Translations under genes and position numbers: made by a program
DNA from: Drosophila miranda
Lineage: Eukaryota; Arthropoda; Insecta; Diptera; Drosophilidae
NCBI RefSeq assembly: GCF_003369915.1
Contig: NC_046677.1
Location: 7,688,001 to 7,752,000 of the forward strand
Direction: 5' to 3'
Length of the DNA stretch: 64,000 nucleotides
The notes under the pieces: generated by a model
Told to the model about the DNA's origin: nothing
Databases searched by the model: none
What the model saw: only the letters and a program-made list of their open reading frames with translations
In this document: piece after piece, positions 10,514 through 22,488 of the stretch
How the letters are laid out: each line of letters starts with the position of its first letter
Numbering within the stretch: position 1 is the first letter of the stretch

Positions 10514-10519
10514 AATAAA
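10514..10519 (+). other. Polyadenylation signal of the helicase gene
   Basis: AATAAA five bases after the TAG stop codon. The only perfect hexamer close downstream, so the 3' UTR is probably very short. Confidence 0.6.
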
Positions 10520-10559
10520 AATATGACGAATACCTAAAAGCCATAACTTTATTTTAATT

Positions 10560-10985
10560 TTAACTTTCTTATTGAGGGGACGGGAGTCGTAGACGGCCTG
10601 TCTAAACGGGAAATCTACAGCTGCATCCTCGGAGCATTCGTGTATACACCGTGCAGAATTTTTGAAGCAGCAAACACGTACTGTGCTCAGCATTTCATGT
10701 ATTTCATTCTTTGTAAACTCTTGAGGAAGCAGTTAACGCACCCGAAGAAATTATATTCCTGATCGGCCTGAAGGGCGATTTGATCTAGCGATGCCCGTCT
10801 GTCCGTTTCTCTGCCAACTGGCCTTGGTATTAATAATAAAATATTGCACAGATCTTCATTGACAAATGAAAAGACTAAACAGTATGACTTCCATAGCAAA
10901 CACATACCCAAATCCAACCCACCAACCAGGTATCTACTACATAGACGATTTGGTCGGTTGGATCTACAAAAATATTTATTCTTCT
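10560..10985 (-). pseudogene. Decayed minus-strand coding fragment, unidentified
   Basis: Three adjacent minus-strand stretches read like protein but in shifting frames. VDPTDQIVYVVDTW is at about 10923-10966. A frame with RETDRRASLDQIALQADQEY and NFFGCVNCFL covers about 10730-10870. After a one-base shift comes EFTKNEIHEMLSTVRVCC and then CIHECSEDAAVDFPFRQ, 10570-10730. The last two fit end to end if a frameshift at about 10722-10728 is allowed; there is no room for an intron there. Cysteine-rich content hints at a zinc-binding or secreted protein. I do not recognise it. It is tail-to-tail with the helicase gene, whose 3' end it nearly abuts. It could be a dying gene, or chance. Confidence 0.3.
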
Positions 10986-11130
10986 TTATTATTATTTTCC
11001 GCGGTTATACTCAAGTTGTAATACTGTTAAAATAGAGGATGCTTAAGTGGTTTAAGTTCGTATTTCATTTTGCTATATTTCTAAGGGGCAGGCGTTATAT
11101 TTTATCGGAATATCCGCGGTAACACTGATT
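10970..11130 (+). repeat. Degenerate copy of the Motif 6/Motif 1 promoter block
   Basis: It is homologous to 5455-5620: TTTCCGCGGTTATACTCAAG, GATGCTTAAGTGG, then TTTGCTATATTTCTAAGGGG. It continues as GGCGTTATATTTTATCGGAA and CCGCGGTAACACTG, which match the Cks30A promoter block (GGCGGTATATTTTATCAATA, then GCGCGGTCACACTG). The Motif 1 site is altered (GGTAACACTG), so it is probably inactive. Confidence 0.55.
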
Positions 11131-11244
11131 TTCATGCCACCACGTCTAGCTCACACCCCTTGCAGAATTGTATACTTTTCATGGTATTTTCCAGTATATA
11201 TTTTATAAGCAATGCAAAGTTTTAATTTAACCAGCCTTCTAAGA

Positions 11245-11437
11245 AATTGATTTTATAGTCGGATAAAACTATAAGTTCAGAGCTGAGGGTCTTAGCTAGC
11301 TGGTAATATCCAACCGAATCTTGAATACAAATAATTCGTCAGTATATTTACGGTATTTTTTGAAAATGAGACGGTATATGTGGTATGTTTCTGAGGATAA
11401 GGCGGTATATTTTATCAATAAATGCGCGGTCACACTG
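11245..11437 (+). promoter_or_regulatory. Promoter block of Cks30A with five Motif 6-like sites and Motif 1
   Basis: Motif 6-like cores lie at 11341-11350, 11351-11360, 11372-11380, 11381-11390 and 11403-11412, followed by Motif 1 (CGGTCACACTG) at 11427-11437. The stretch TCGTCAGTATATTTACGGTA at 11338-11357 is also found exactly, in the same relative place, upstream of Hakai on the minus strand (2108-2127). Upstream, 11265-11330 (GGGTCTTAGCTAGCTGGTAA) resembles the end of the dispersed repeat at 5270-5320. It lies about 350 bp before the Cks30A ATG. Confidence 0.65.
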
Positions 11438-11785
11438 CGAGCGCGTCTCTTAAATTGAAAATCGCGTCAAAAATTTACTGAAAACGTAAAAATTGCTTTG
11501 CCAGCTAAATATAATTGTGATAAAACGATTCAAATACATTCCAAATAAGCGGAGACACAAGGAAAACATACGAAGATATTGCAACTTCGGAGCGAAAGAC
11601 TAACGATCGAGTGGCGCTTTCACCCGGAATCGAAGAAGACGCCGACTTTGCAGAAGAGCTGAAAAATTCGCACATCGCATCCCTTGCTTTGCAGCATATC
11701 AGCATTCAGGCATTCCAGCACACTTCCAATTCAAGGTCAAGTGCGCGTCTCAGGAGGACCACAACAGTTTTTGCACAGCAATAAA

Positions 11786-12100
11786 ATGAGTAAAGATATT
11801 TACTATTCGGAAAAATATTTCGATGAGAAATTCGAGTATAGGTGAGTGCGTGCGAATCCCGATAGCAACTGTAAATGTATACATATACTCAAGTCCATTT
11901 GTGTTTGTTCTTGTATTTGTGCGCACAGACATGTGGTCTTGCCCAAGGAGCTGGTGAAGCTGGTGCCCAAGACCCATCTGATGACGGAGACCGAATGGCG
12001 ATCGATTGGTGTGCAACAGTCGCGCGGATGGATCCACTATATGATTCACAAGCCAGAGCCACATATCCTGCTTTTTCGACGGCCCAAAATGGAGGATTAA
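11786..12100 (+). CDS. Cks30A: Cks30A, cyclin-dependent kinase regulatory subunit
   Basis: Two exons, 11786-11841 and 11929-12100, split an Arg codon (TATAG|GTGAGT to CACAG|ACATGT) and encode 75 residues. Starting [20 protein letters not shown], the protein carries the Suc1/Cks signature: the phosphate-binding Arg/Ser/Trp pocket ([15 protein letters not shown], about 42-56) and the HEPEPH-type hinge, here [13 protein letters not shown] (59-71), which governs monomer/strand-swapped dimer formation. Family knowledge: Cks binds Cdk1 and acts as a phospho-adaptor for APC/C and SCF; fly Cks30A is needed in oogenesis and early embryonic mitosis. Sequence is almost invariant relative to D. melanogaster as I recall it, differing mostly at the C-terminal MED. 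It lies upstream of Eaat1, as in D. melanogaster at 30A. Confidence 0.96.
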
Positions 12101-12906
12101 AGGGAGAAAACACACTCACACATGCCAACACATACAGTCAGCGTCTTGCAAGGGGAAGGAGGTAGCGCTCGCATACACAAACACACAAACACACATACGA
12201 CGTCCGGCAGCTGCTGCTGGTGTCCGTGTATTGGTGGTGGTGGATGTGGAACCAACTGTTGCGATCGTCACCCTGCACTTTCTCGAATACTTCTTATAAC
12301 AAATATTTATACTCTGTAACCCCTACCTGCACGTACTCCTACCCCATAGATACGTACACCAAAGTGGGCATATTTTCATCACCTTTATCCCATATAGAGG
12401 ACTGGCATAGTGGAGCACTAGCTATACTTCTATTTGTACTCTTTGTTTAACGCGATCTATAGTCTGTTTTAAAAAGCAATTTTAACTATTTTAGAAAGTT
12501 CTTTAAGCTCAAAATACCACACTACCCCATAGATGATATGAAAATCTTAGTGGCCATTTGGATCACTTCTTTGCCATGGGGCAAGTCCGTTGCCTTCAGT
12601 TTGTAACCTTTTCATAGAGGAGGGGGATAGTGAAACACTGGATATAGGTTCCCACATTCCTCTCCGTACATTTAAATGCATTTTGCCATTAGTTTATTAC
12701 CATTTTGCAGTACGTTGGATACGAAAAACCACTTTGCTCACATGTAATCTTAAAAGAAAATCTGATTTGTGATCTTGAAATTTGTTTATCAATAATACAT
12801 ATACATGTTTACACATTCTACTTATAAACTTGTAATAAATATGTTTAATGTATGGAAAACTTGAGGCGTTGATTGCTTAAAGTTTTTCGAAATCGATCAA
12901 ATCTGA
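12101..12906 (+). other. 3' flank of Cks30A
   Basis: No supportable gene. CACA-rich near 12110-12200, then AT-rich. An AATAAA at 12834-12839 could end a long Cks30A 3' UTR. A 22-codon frame at 12538 (MKILVAIWITSLPW) looks like a signal peptide but stops at once and has no good continuation. Confidence 0.4.
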
Positions 12907-13195
12907 ATGTTATCCTTCAAAGTGTGGGGGATACTAATAAGGAACTCTTCTAAATTGGGGATTTGGATGGAAGAACCTAGTAAACGGAAGACGTTCTTTT
13001 ATCCTTTGACCTCAGTGTAAGTAAATTGTTTTCTTTCGTACCTTAAACTGATATTTTATTTGCAGTGAAGATACCCAGAATGACGGTCATTGTAAGACCT
13101 TAAATCAGTTTTCATCCCGAAATGGATTGGTGCTTGAAACAGTTATACAAAGATCTACTGAATGCGACTTTCATCAGAGTCCATCCCAAAAATGA
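12907..13195 (+). CDS. Candidate small two-exon gene, unidentified
   Basis: An ATG at 12907, directly after an in-frame TGA, opens a frame to 13016. There a strong donor (CAGT|GTAAGT) begins a 49-nt intron ending TTTGCAG at 13065. The second exon, 13066-13195, continues in frame for 43 codons to a TGA, giving 79 residues. The product starts MLSFKVWGILIRNSSKLG, contains MEEPSKRKTFFYPLTS and ends FHQSPSQK. No domain is recognised, and the first 20 residues are only weakly hydrophobic. Good splice signals plus an open frame on both sides argue for a gene; the small size, AT-rich setting and lack of a known family argue for caution. It could also be the remains of a larger gene. Confidence 0.3.
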
Positions 13196-16100
13196 GGCAA
13201 TTAGATGTAATAATAAGGAAGTCCAGCAATTTGAAGCTAATAGAAGTAACATACAAATTATCCAACCTTAAACCATAATATATCTACTATGTCTCTATTT
13301 CCTAAATTGTCTGTAGTTTGTAATTTGCTCTTCAAAATCAAAGGCTTTGTCTATAAAATGCCAGCATTCTTAATCTATTCTTAAGCCTCCTCCAAAGCCT
13401 CATCCTCATTATGGCAAAGCATTTGCTGAATTAACTTTGTCCACTAATACACTCGAGCACATAATTATATGGTTATTTATATACCACAACATAACTGAGC
13501 TAGTATATAGATGTATTTATGTATAAACATGTGCAATTTCCAACCTCAACACACACACACTCATGATCGTGCATTGTTTTCCAGTGTCAAAAATGAAGAT
13601 CGACAGTTCCGGTCCCAATGTGTGTTGTGCCACATCCCATCCCACCTCTCCACATGAGAAAGATCGGACACCCATCCGAAATGGGTCGTGGTGTGTGCGC
13701 GGACGAGAAGTGTAAAGGGGAGGGATCACCGACTAATGGTTACGTTTGTATCGCTTTCGAGCCACTTACCCGCTTAGTTGGACCCATCCTCATTCTCTGG
13801 CATCGACACCGAGGCATAGTATACCACTCCACACCATTATACACCATACACCACATTATACCAGCAGCATTTCCCAGCAGCATGGAACTATGAGCAGAAC
13901 TGGCCCCCAAGGCAAATCGAATTGAAGCAGATCAAAGGCAGCTGCAGCTGTGCTTTTGCTTGGGCTTGTGCTTATGCTGATGCTGATGCTGATTTGGATT
14001 ATTACTACCATTATCATTGTGGCTGTACAGCGAGTACGAATATGAAACCGGAAATGCCCAACTAGCATTCTTTGGTGCCCCATGCCCATGCCCATGCCCA
14101 CTTTCTTGTTGCGTTCTTCGTTCCCTTTGGATTCTTTTGTATTTTATAGCACAGCAGAGTCTCAATCAAGTTCAAGTAGTCCGTGGTAATGGCCATTGTT
14201 CGGGGCTTTTCGGGGTGGTTGTTGCTTCACTCCGGTGATCTTTGACATCACAATTTGGTAATCATTATTCCAGTGGGGGGGTTGAGTAATGGACAAACTT
14301 GACCTACTTATTGGGTGAGTTCTACTCGTATGTAAACCAGATCTTGAAAGCAACTTGCATTCATTTCAGAGATTCTACAGTGCTGGGTGCACCAAACCCC
14401 CCCTTTTGGAATTAGCAACAATGCGACGATGATCAATGCAATCCTAGACAAAGCAGACCCTAATGAGGCGTAGGAGGAGGAGCTGCAGCTGCATCCAAGA
14501 CACTGAACTACATTTGAAGGAGGACGCTGGTAATGAATTCCTTTGATTGCCCTGGCATGTGGCTAAGGAAAGCGAAACCCAGGATTCGGATACTGAGAAC
14601 AAGGCGCGACAAATTACGCGAGATAACGCTGCGTATGCGTTACGTGAGATGAGATGCGATGAGATGGGACGGGATGCCGCGAGAGCAGCGCAGCGATGCC
14701 TCCGCCTCAGCTTTTGATGAATGAAAGTCAACCCCCCCACAATCTCTCACACACATCTATATGTAAATATGTACTCTACAGATTTATATATATGTATTGC
14801 TGATGAGAGTCGCGACGCTGGCGGTGCTGCTGCTGCGAAATTTGCGCGGTCGTTGGCTATATTTCGAATTTGATTTCGATTTAGTTTTTAGTACTGTTTT
14901 ATAATCTGACGAGTCAAGTCGTGCTGCCTCTCCACGCTCTCTGCCGCTACGTGTCCGCCAGCCAGAGCCAGAGCAGAGCAGAGCAGATCGGTGTTGTGTC
15001 CGGTGCGAGACCTGTGTGTGGGATCGTTGCATGATCAGATCAGTCGCTAAATCGCCGCGTGCTCGACAGCGCGTCCTCTAGAAAGCCGCCACCACCACCA
15101 CTGCTGAGTGGTCTCGTGCCCAACCTGCCCCTCCACGAAAAAGGTTTTACAAAATTATCACTGTGTATGCTTTTGATTGTAAGTGCTCGACGGAATTCCA
15201 AAAAGCTAATGAAAACTATTCAAATTTGAGACAAGAAGCAATCAAAAATCAAATGACAATGAAACAATGTTATCCTTAGACTCAAGGATTCTGGTGCTGT
15301 GGTTCCCCTATAAGACACTTACTACTTAGTTCATTTGTGTTTAATCCTTTGCAGGACTTTAATTTCTGTAAGAATTTGCTTTAGTTCCAAGTGAGTGTTT
15401 CATGGCAAGTGGGTAAGTTTTGTTTTTCTCATTTACCGGCTCAATGTCACAGCTGTTTTGCTACCCTGTACACAAAAGAAGAGCAGATGTATTGGGTTCA
15501 ATGCGAACTGTATGTTCTTGATCAGGTTAAAAACTAAGAGTGGAGTTGCAAGCAATCTCTTGTGCTTATGGATAACTTTTGATGCTTCCCACTTAGTGGG
15601 TGGGCAATTCCCCTGATTCCAAACTTCTGGGTATGCTCTAGTTCATCCCCAACCCACTCCCATCGATTCTGTCTTCTTGAGCCACAAGAGAGCGACAGAG
15701 AGAGCAGGGCAAGAAGCGTGAATAATCCCTGATTACTGCTGCTGATAACGCGTCGAGCGGCCGACTAACCTTGGCAGGACCACCAACCCTCCCAGCATAG
15801 ACGGGGGCGTGGCAGCGACTGCAGTCTATATATAAAATGTTTAGTTTTTTTTATTTTATGACCATTATTTTTAGCACACAATGCAGTTTTCTGTTTGGCT
15901 TTAGTGCATAAAAATAGTTTCGCTTTCTCTCTTCCAAGATTTACACATTATCTGAGAGAAGCATAAAACAAATATCTATTAAAATAAAGATACATATATG
16001 TGTGTACGCTTTGCGGGCTAGTCAATTTGCTACACAAAATTGTATGTTTTTCGCGGTAATATTTATGAACGTCCCTCGCGCATTGCAAACATTTTCTCAT

Positions 16101-19100
16101 CCAAATAAAATGAAATTATATGACAAGTGCGTGTACCTTCAATTAGGCCAGAATAATCCGTCAAAGTCGGGCTCAGATCGGATCAGTCCAGATGCAGAAC
16201 GCATTAGCTTCGATCATAATGATTATTTATATAATTTATGATTATCTTTCGGGAATTTAAGCCACGTGCTTGTCGCGTTTTTAATTCTTTTGGTTTCGTT
16301 TTTGCGGAACTCGCATGATCTTGATTAGGTTTAGAAAATAATGGACAAAATTAAAATGCCGGTCGGCTGTCTGTCCAGCGATAATCGTTGCCAGACAGAC
16401 ACACCGTCTATAGATTACACTATATACTATAGTATATATTATATTGTATGCCTATGTGCTTCCTAATCGTCTGAACCCATACCCATCTGAAACTTACGAA
16501 TCTCGTTCGTTCGAAGTGAAACCTCATTGAAATTGATTTTCGCATCGGTTTTTTGCCCTTTTCTATTGATTTGTTTGCCCAATTATTTATAATTAAGAAA
16601 TATGTACCTTTTAGTATTTTGTTTCTAATTAAATTTTTAGTTGAAAAATGGTGAAGTCCCATGGGAAAAATAATAAAATATAACGGCTATGATGATAGAC
16701 AAGTTCTTCAATGGTAATCTATTAACAGAAAGAATAAGTTCCAATACAAAAGATTATAAATTATGGCAATAGCTTGTAAAGATCGGTTTATACAAGTAAC
16801 AAAATTCGTTAAAACCAGATATTTCTGGTCAAATCTATGCAAAAAGTGATTTGAACTAAAATTGCGACTCCTTCCCACCACAACTATGTGTTTCAGTTTG
16901 CCGTTTAGTTCAGTTTAAACTGGTTCTATGTACGCCTTGCACATATAATAGATTCTTTCAAAGACAAATGGGTGGGCCACAGTCATAGCCTTGCCCCCCC
17001 CCCCCCCCCCACCGTATCCCCCAAGTCCCACACCCCCTTGGAAGTGCAACTAAATTTGCATTGACAATGAACAGTCGTATTTTAAGCGACTGAAACATGG
17101 TTACCCCAGAGTTTGCGTTGCATTAATTAGTTGGGGCTGTGTTGCGCTGTAAAAGTATGTTATATAAGTCCGGGATTAATTAGTATTCATCTCTGGATAT
17201 TTTATTTGTGTTTAACTATCGACAACACTAATAAACTTGTTCATGTAAACTGGCCGACAGTCTGCCAATCAAAGAAGCGCCGAGGTATGATATTCCCACC
17301 AACGCCCCCTCACATAGGAAATGTTTTTCAAATGGAAATCTAGAATCTAGATGATTGATTCTGTGTTTTTTTTTTTGGGCATGGGTATAGGTAAGATTGG
17401 CTTCGTTCAATTAGAGGGTTTTAGGATGCTTTAGGACCATGCTAATGAAGACAACAAGTTCAAGTTGAAATCTCCAAACGATCACGTTGGATGAGAGTGT
17501 CGATGGGTATTACATTTCACGATCGTTCCCCCATTAATTGACCAATTCCGTTGAATGTAAGCCATCCTTTTCGTCAATGAACTTCAATGATATCCACTTG
17601 CAACACTCATTAGCATTGCAGTCATAATTTCCGCTGTAAATGAATTTTTAATGTCAAACACAACTGCGACACATTCTAGGCAAGTACACAGACACATTAT
17701 ATTAACGTCGAATGCAAATTCTGTCTACGAATGTAGTATAGTATGTATAGAAATTCATTTGTCTGACTCACGGTCAAGTTCGAAATAGAAAAAAATATAT
17801 GAATAAATATGAAAAATGTAAACAGCGAGTCTGAGCAGTCGGTCAGTCTGTCACTTGGTCAAAGGCAACTCAGTAAATAAATGAACTTCGTTGTGCAACG
17901 GGGAACTGCATTCCCAAGTAGACCCCATCACTCCCGCCACACTAATCGAATTCAGTTCTTATCTCTCATTAAACTTGGCCCATGAATCGCCCTCGAGTGT
18001 TAAACCTAAACGTCTAGTTAATTAAACTCACGAGAGATAAAAACTCTTTAGTTTCGATAGCTCAGACACGCCTCAGTGCCCGCGCACTCCACTCTATGCA
18101 CTCTACTCTATGTCTGAAAAAGATATGAAACTGGGGACCTGCCTGGGCACATGCCAATCAGCCACTCTCAATTCTGACGCAGTCGGTGGCTGTTGCTCTG
18201 TTGTGTACCCATCTGTTCTGTAGTTACATCAATTAGGTGAACCGCATCAGAGCCATACTATAATGGCATTATCATCGTGTGTGCCTCAAAAAGGGTGGGG
18301 AGCATCTAGAGAATCGTTTGAAAAGGTGAAACTGTAGTCGCTCTGAAAGATACTCTTATCACACAAAAAAGCGACAAAAGGGCAAGAAAGAAAAGAAAGA
18401 CTTAAAAAAAAGGAAATGGAGATACTAATTCTATAGAAATTCTATGAGAACATGTATTCGATCATAGTGAATATCACTCTAGCCTACCCTTCAGTAATGA
18501 GATCACTGATCACTGATCATCCGTTTTGTATATCTATCTGATTCCCTGGCTGATTACAGATCAAGCTTTCATTTCCAAAGTTAGAGCATTTCATTCTTCT
18601 CTCAACTAAAGCATATGATCGTACAAAATCCAATCTTCTCCCCCACTCATTCATTCAGCCAAGCGTGAAGCTATTCAATTCACGTTCGTACGAGCCCCAA
18701 AGTGTTTTCAGAGATCTGATGTGATCGCTCTATCTCTGATGTTGTCTCCTCTACAATTGTAATGCATTTGGCTAAACAATGCCAAAGTGTGAACAATTTC
18801 TTGATTAATCTGAAAGTCCGAGTCAAGTCTCACTGCCCAATTGAGAGGATCTCACTGCTGATGGTGCCTTCAATTTGGGTCAGTTTTCAAAGACACATGA
18901 TCGGGGGTTTCCAGAGCAGACTGGATTCGCTATCAGTTTGCATTGATCACCGCCTTCAGGCGGCAGTGTGTGTGTGTGCCCTTGCACCCACTGGGGAGGG
19001 GCCGAGCGGGAATTAGTTTTCATTAGCTGATCGTTTATGTAAATTTATTTGTTTGCCACGTCTCCCGATGAACTTGTTTTCCTACCTCCCTCCCTCCCTG

Positions 19101-19500
19101 CAGCGCCTCGATTAATTGAGCTGCATTTTCTAGCAATTTTTTTTTCCCATTTTCTCGTAGTTTTTATTATATTTATTGTTTTTCTGTTGTTTTTCGCACA
19201 TTTGTGGATAATAGGGAAAAGGTGTCGGAGCTTAATGAATGCTAAAAAGCAAGTGAGAAATCGTTAATAGCTTTAGGGTTGGCTTGAGCACAGCCCTTCC
19301 AGGGGACAGCTTCTTTCCGCTCTGCTCTCTCGAAAAATGTTTTGCAAAAATATCTCCAAAAACTATTTGAATGTTGAACAACATCCGTCCGGCTTCGTGT
19401 CAAAAGTAACACTATTAGGAGGGTGGAGATTAGGGGTAGGGGTTGGTGGCCTCTGCATAAATCACAAAAGCCCAGCTGCCCAAAGGCACGCTCTCTGGGG
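13196..19500. other. Non-coding stretch between Cks30A and Eaat1
   Basis: No coding exon is supportable on either strand. It probably holds distal 5' UTR exons and cis-regulatory DNA of the glial transporter gene Eaat1. A GC-rich block at about 14800-15145 with a TCAGTCG initiator-like site near 15034 and a following AAAAG|GTTTTA donor-like site could be a distal promoter/exon. Low-complexity pieces include CCCATG repeats (14078-14100) and a C17 tract (16994-17010). Confidence 0.4.
16994..17010 (+). repeat. Poly-C tract (C17)
   Basis: An uninterrupted run of 17 cytosines flanked by CTTG and ACCG. Such runs are rare in fly DNA and are prone to length change and sequencing error. Confidence 0.9.
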
Positions 19501-19823
19501 GTTGGTTGTAATTTTGCGTTGCGCGAAAGCTCTCAGTCGTAGATCGCTGTTTGACCCGAGAGGAGGACCAGCATCTGTCACCGAACGTGTTTCGGGTGGA
19601 GTCTCAAATGAGAAACTAGAAACAATCGTGTGTTTGTTCAAAAAAGGTAGTTTTCAATTTGAAATAACTGACATTCTTATTGTCTTTGCAGCAATCTCTT
19701 TAGCAACATATCGGAGTTTGGAAAACTCACTTTAACTGGGCTTAGCAACGGCCAAGTCCCACCATCAGCTTGAGGGGTGCTCTATCATACCCAAGGGGGT
19801 TTTTTAAGCCCTAAAGCCCAACC
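19501..19823 (+). other. Probable Eaat1 5' UTR region with a small intron
   Basis: An initiator-like CTCAGTCGTAG lies at about 19530-19540. A donor-like AAAAAG|GTAGTT occurs near 19646 and a strong acceptor TCTTTGCAG ends at 19691. This gives a last 5' UTR exon from 19692 that continues into the Eaat1 start codon at 19824. Splice signals suggest this; no transcript evidence is available here. Confidence 0.45.
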
Positions 19824-22488
19824 ATGACGCGACCCAAGCAAAATGATAGCAAATTCAAGGCGTTCATGCGGGAGAATGTCCTCACCATGGCCACCGTGAT
19901 CGGTGTCTTTGCGGGCGGCCTGGTGGGGTTCATAATCAAGAACAGCACCGGGGAGTGGACCAAGCGTGAGATTATGTACATATCATTTCCGGGAGAGATC
20001 TTTTTGCGGTAAGTGCGGAGTAATCACTGAATTGAAGAACCTCTTGACTGCAACTTTGCAACTCTTTTGCAGCATGCTGAAGTGCTTGATTGTGCCGCTG
20101 TTGGTGTCGTCGATAACCAGTGCCATTGGTGGACTGGACTTGAGCATGTCCAGCAAGATAGCCACCAGGTGAGTTCCTAACCCCACCAGAACGTTTCTGC
20201 AATTAGAGCCTCCTTTTATCCTTTTCCATTTCCCCTTCTCAGAGCCATCACATACTACTTTGTGACCACCATATCGGCTGTGGTTTTGGGCATTTGTCTG
20301 GTGACCACACTGCGTCCCGGCCAGGGAGCCAAGATTGTGGAAACCCATACGGAGAGCGTCGATAAGGCATCCAAGGTGCTGACCCCAGACACGCTAATGG
20401 ATCTGGTGCGGTATGTGAACCAGATCGAACGATAATCGGCCCAAATTCTGATTCATTTCTTCCAATAGAAACATGTTTACGGACAACATCATCCAGTCCA
20501 CCATGTTCCAGGTAAGTCGTCTCTCTAACGATATCGAGCATACGCACTGTTGCTCTCTGTTGTGTAGTGCCTCGGCACAGAATCCGTAAACAACAGAAAT
20601 CCGAACCAGAAACCGCCGCAATTATTCAATTCTTTGCGGTTTACCGAGTTTGATTGAAACAAACCGCGCGACACATAATCAAAAGCGACATGATAGGGCT
20701 AGGGATACCACAATTTCAATTACAATCCATCCCCAAAGTAGGGGGGACTTTCACACATGTCTCTCCGTCTCTCTGGCTGTGCTTAAATTTCAATTATCGC
20801 ATATACAGAAAAAGAGACGGAGACCCAGACGGAGACAGCGACTGGGAATGGGAATGGGACAGAGACAGAGACAGAGATACAGCACGGTTTATGAGCCCCC
20901 CAGACACAAATTGAATCAAAGTACTCGGGACGAGACTGCGGCTGATATATATGGACATTGTACCTTCGCAAATATATGATAATACGAATGGTGTATCTGC
21001 ATCTGTATCTGTTGGCAACCAAATGAATATTCATGCGCACAATTAGATTATTGTCGGAGTCAATGAAGGGGGATAATCAACAGCACTTTGAGTGTCACAA
21101 AAGTGCAAAATTATGGCAAAGTTTCCATGGAAAAAACGATACATCACTTTTCCCTTTTAATGTGCATTCCTGAAAATTCTTGTAGATTTCCCCTTAGTCA
21201 TCTATGAGCCATCGTTAATCCTTTTAATCTCCTCCCATTTCAGTATCGCACTGAGATCTTTGAGAACACCAGCATTAGCCCAGCACGTAAGTGGTTTCTT
21301 TTCATTAAAAATTCCTCCACTAATCAATCTGTTGAACTCTTCAGAACCCATGGAAGCCTGGCAATTCAAGTCTTCCCAACGCGAGGGCTCCAATGTCCTG
21401 GGTCTGGTCATGTTCAGCGTGATCCTGGGCACCACCATCGGCAGGATGCGTGAGAAGGGGCAACTGCTGCAGGATTTCTTTACCACATTGAGCGAGGCAA
21501 TGATGACAATCACCTCATGGGTGATCTGGTGAGTGGAAGATAGCCATTTTCCTTGGATGTAGCTAATTTAATCCTTTGTAGGATTTCCCCTCTGGGTGTG
21601 GCCTTCCTGATAGCCGCCAAGATCATTGAGATGGAGTCCATTGCGGCGACTATACAATCGTTGGGCTGGTATTTCATAACGGTTATGATTGGTCTCTTTT
21701 TGCATGGATTCGGTGAGTTTTCCTTCTATCCTGGCAAGCAATATACAAATCCAATAACATTTCCTTTGGCTTTGACTCAGGTACCATTGCTGTGATCTTT
21801 TTCTTGGGCACACGACGTCTTCCGTATCGGTATATTGCAAAGCTCAGTCAGGTGCTGGCCACTGCATTTGGCACTGGCTCCAGTTCGGCCACCATGCCGC
21901 TGACCATCAAATGTCTGGACAACATGGGTATCGATCCGCGTGTCACCCGATTCGTCATCCCCGTGGGAGCTACCATCAACATGGATGGCACTGCTCTCTA
22001 TGAGGCTGTGGCCGCACTCTTCATCGCCCAGTACCGTGAGATGAGCTACTCCTTTGGTACCATTGTGGCGGTGAGCATAACAGCAACGGCTGCCTCGATT
22101 GGAGCCGCTGGCATTCCGCAGGCGGGTCTCGTCACCATGGTCATGGTGCTGGACACTGTGGGCCTGGAGCCGAAGGATGTGTCCCTCATCATAGCTGTCG
22201 ATTGGCTACTGTAAGTCCTAGGTCCATATCCTTCCTGTGGCTATCTTTTCTCATTTGGTTTGATTGCAGGGATCGCTTCCGCACTACCATCAATGTGATG
22301 TGCGATGCCCTGGGCACTATTTTGGTTAATCACCTGTCGAAGAACGATCTGGCTAGCGTGGATAGGGTAAGATTAGTGCCTATCAGTATTAAGCAGTTTC
22401 TTATTCATCTTTTTTCTATCCCAAGCTGAATGCCGAGCCCCATGAGCTCCTCGAGCTGGGGGCCAATGGACACGAGATGAAGGAATGA
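19824..22488 (+). CDS. Eaat1: Eaat1, sodium-dependent excitatory amino acid (glutamate) transporter
   Basis: Ten coding exons join in frame: 19824-20008, 20073-20168, 20243-20410, 20469-20511, 21244-21286, 21345-21528, 21582-21712, 21781-22210, 22270-22366 and 22426-22488. They give 479 residues, the known Eaat1 length as I recall it. All junctions are GT-AG. SLC1 family signatures are intact: the Ser-rich hairpin 1 tip [10 protein letters not shown] (314-323), the TM7 NMDGT motif (350-354) that coordinates sodium and substrate, the hairpin 2 region GAAGIPQAG (391-399), and TM8 DRFRTT with Arg431, equivalent to the Arg that selects glutamate in mammalian EAACs. The N-terminus has hydrophobic segments from about residue 20. 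Family knowledge: Eaat1 is a plasma-membrane transporter that clears synaptic glutamate in fly glia. The longest intron (20512-21243) holds no recognisable gene. Confidence 0.97.
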
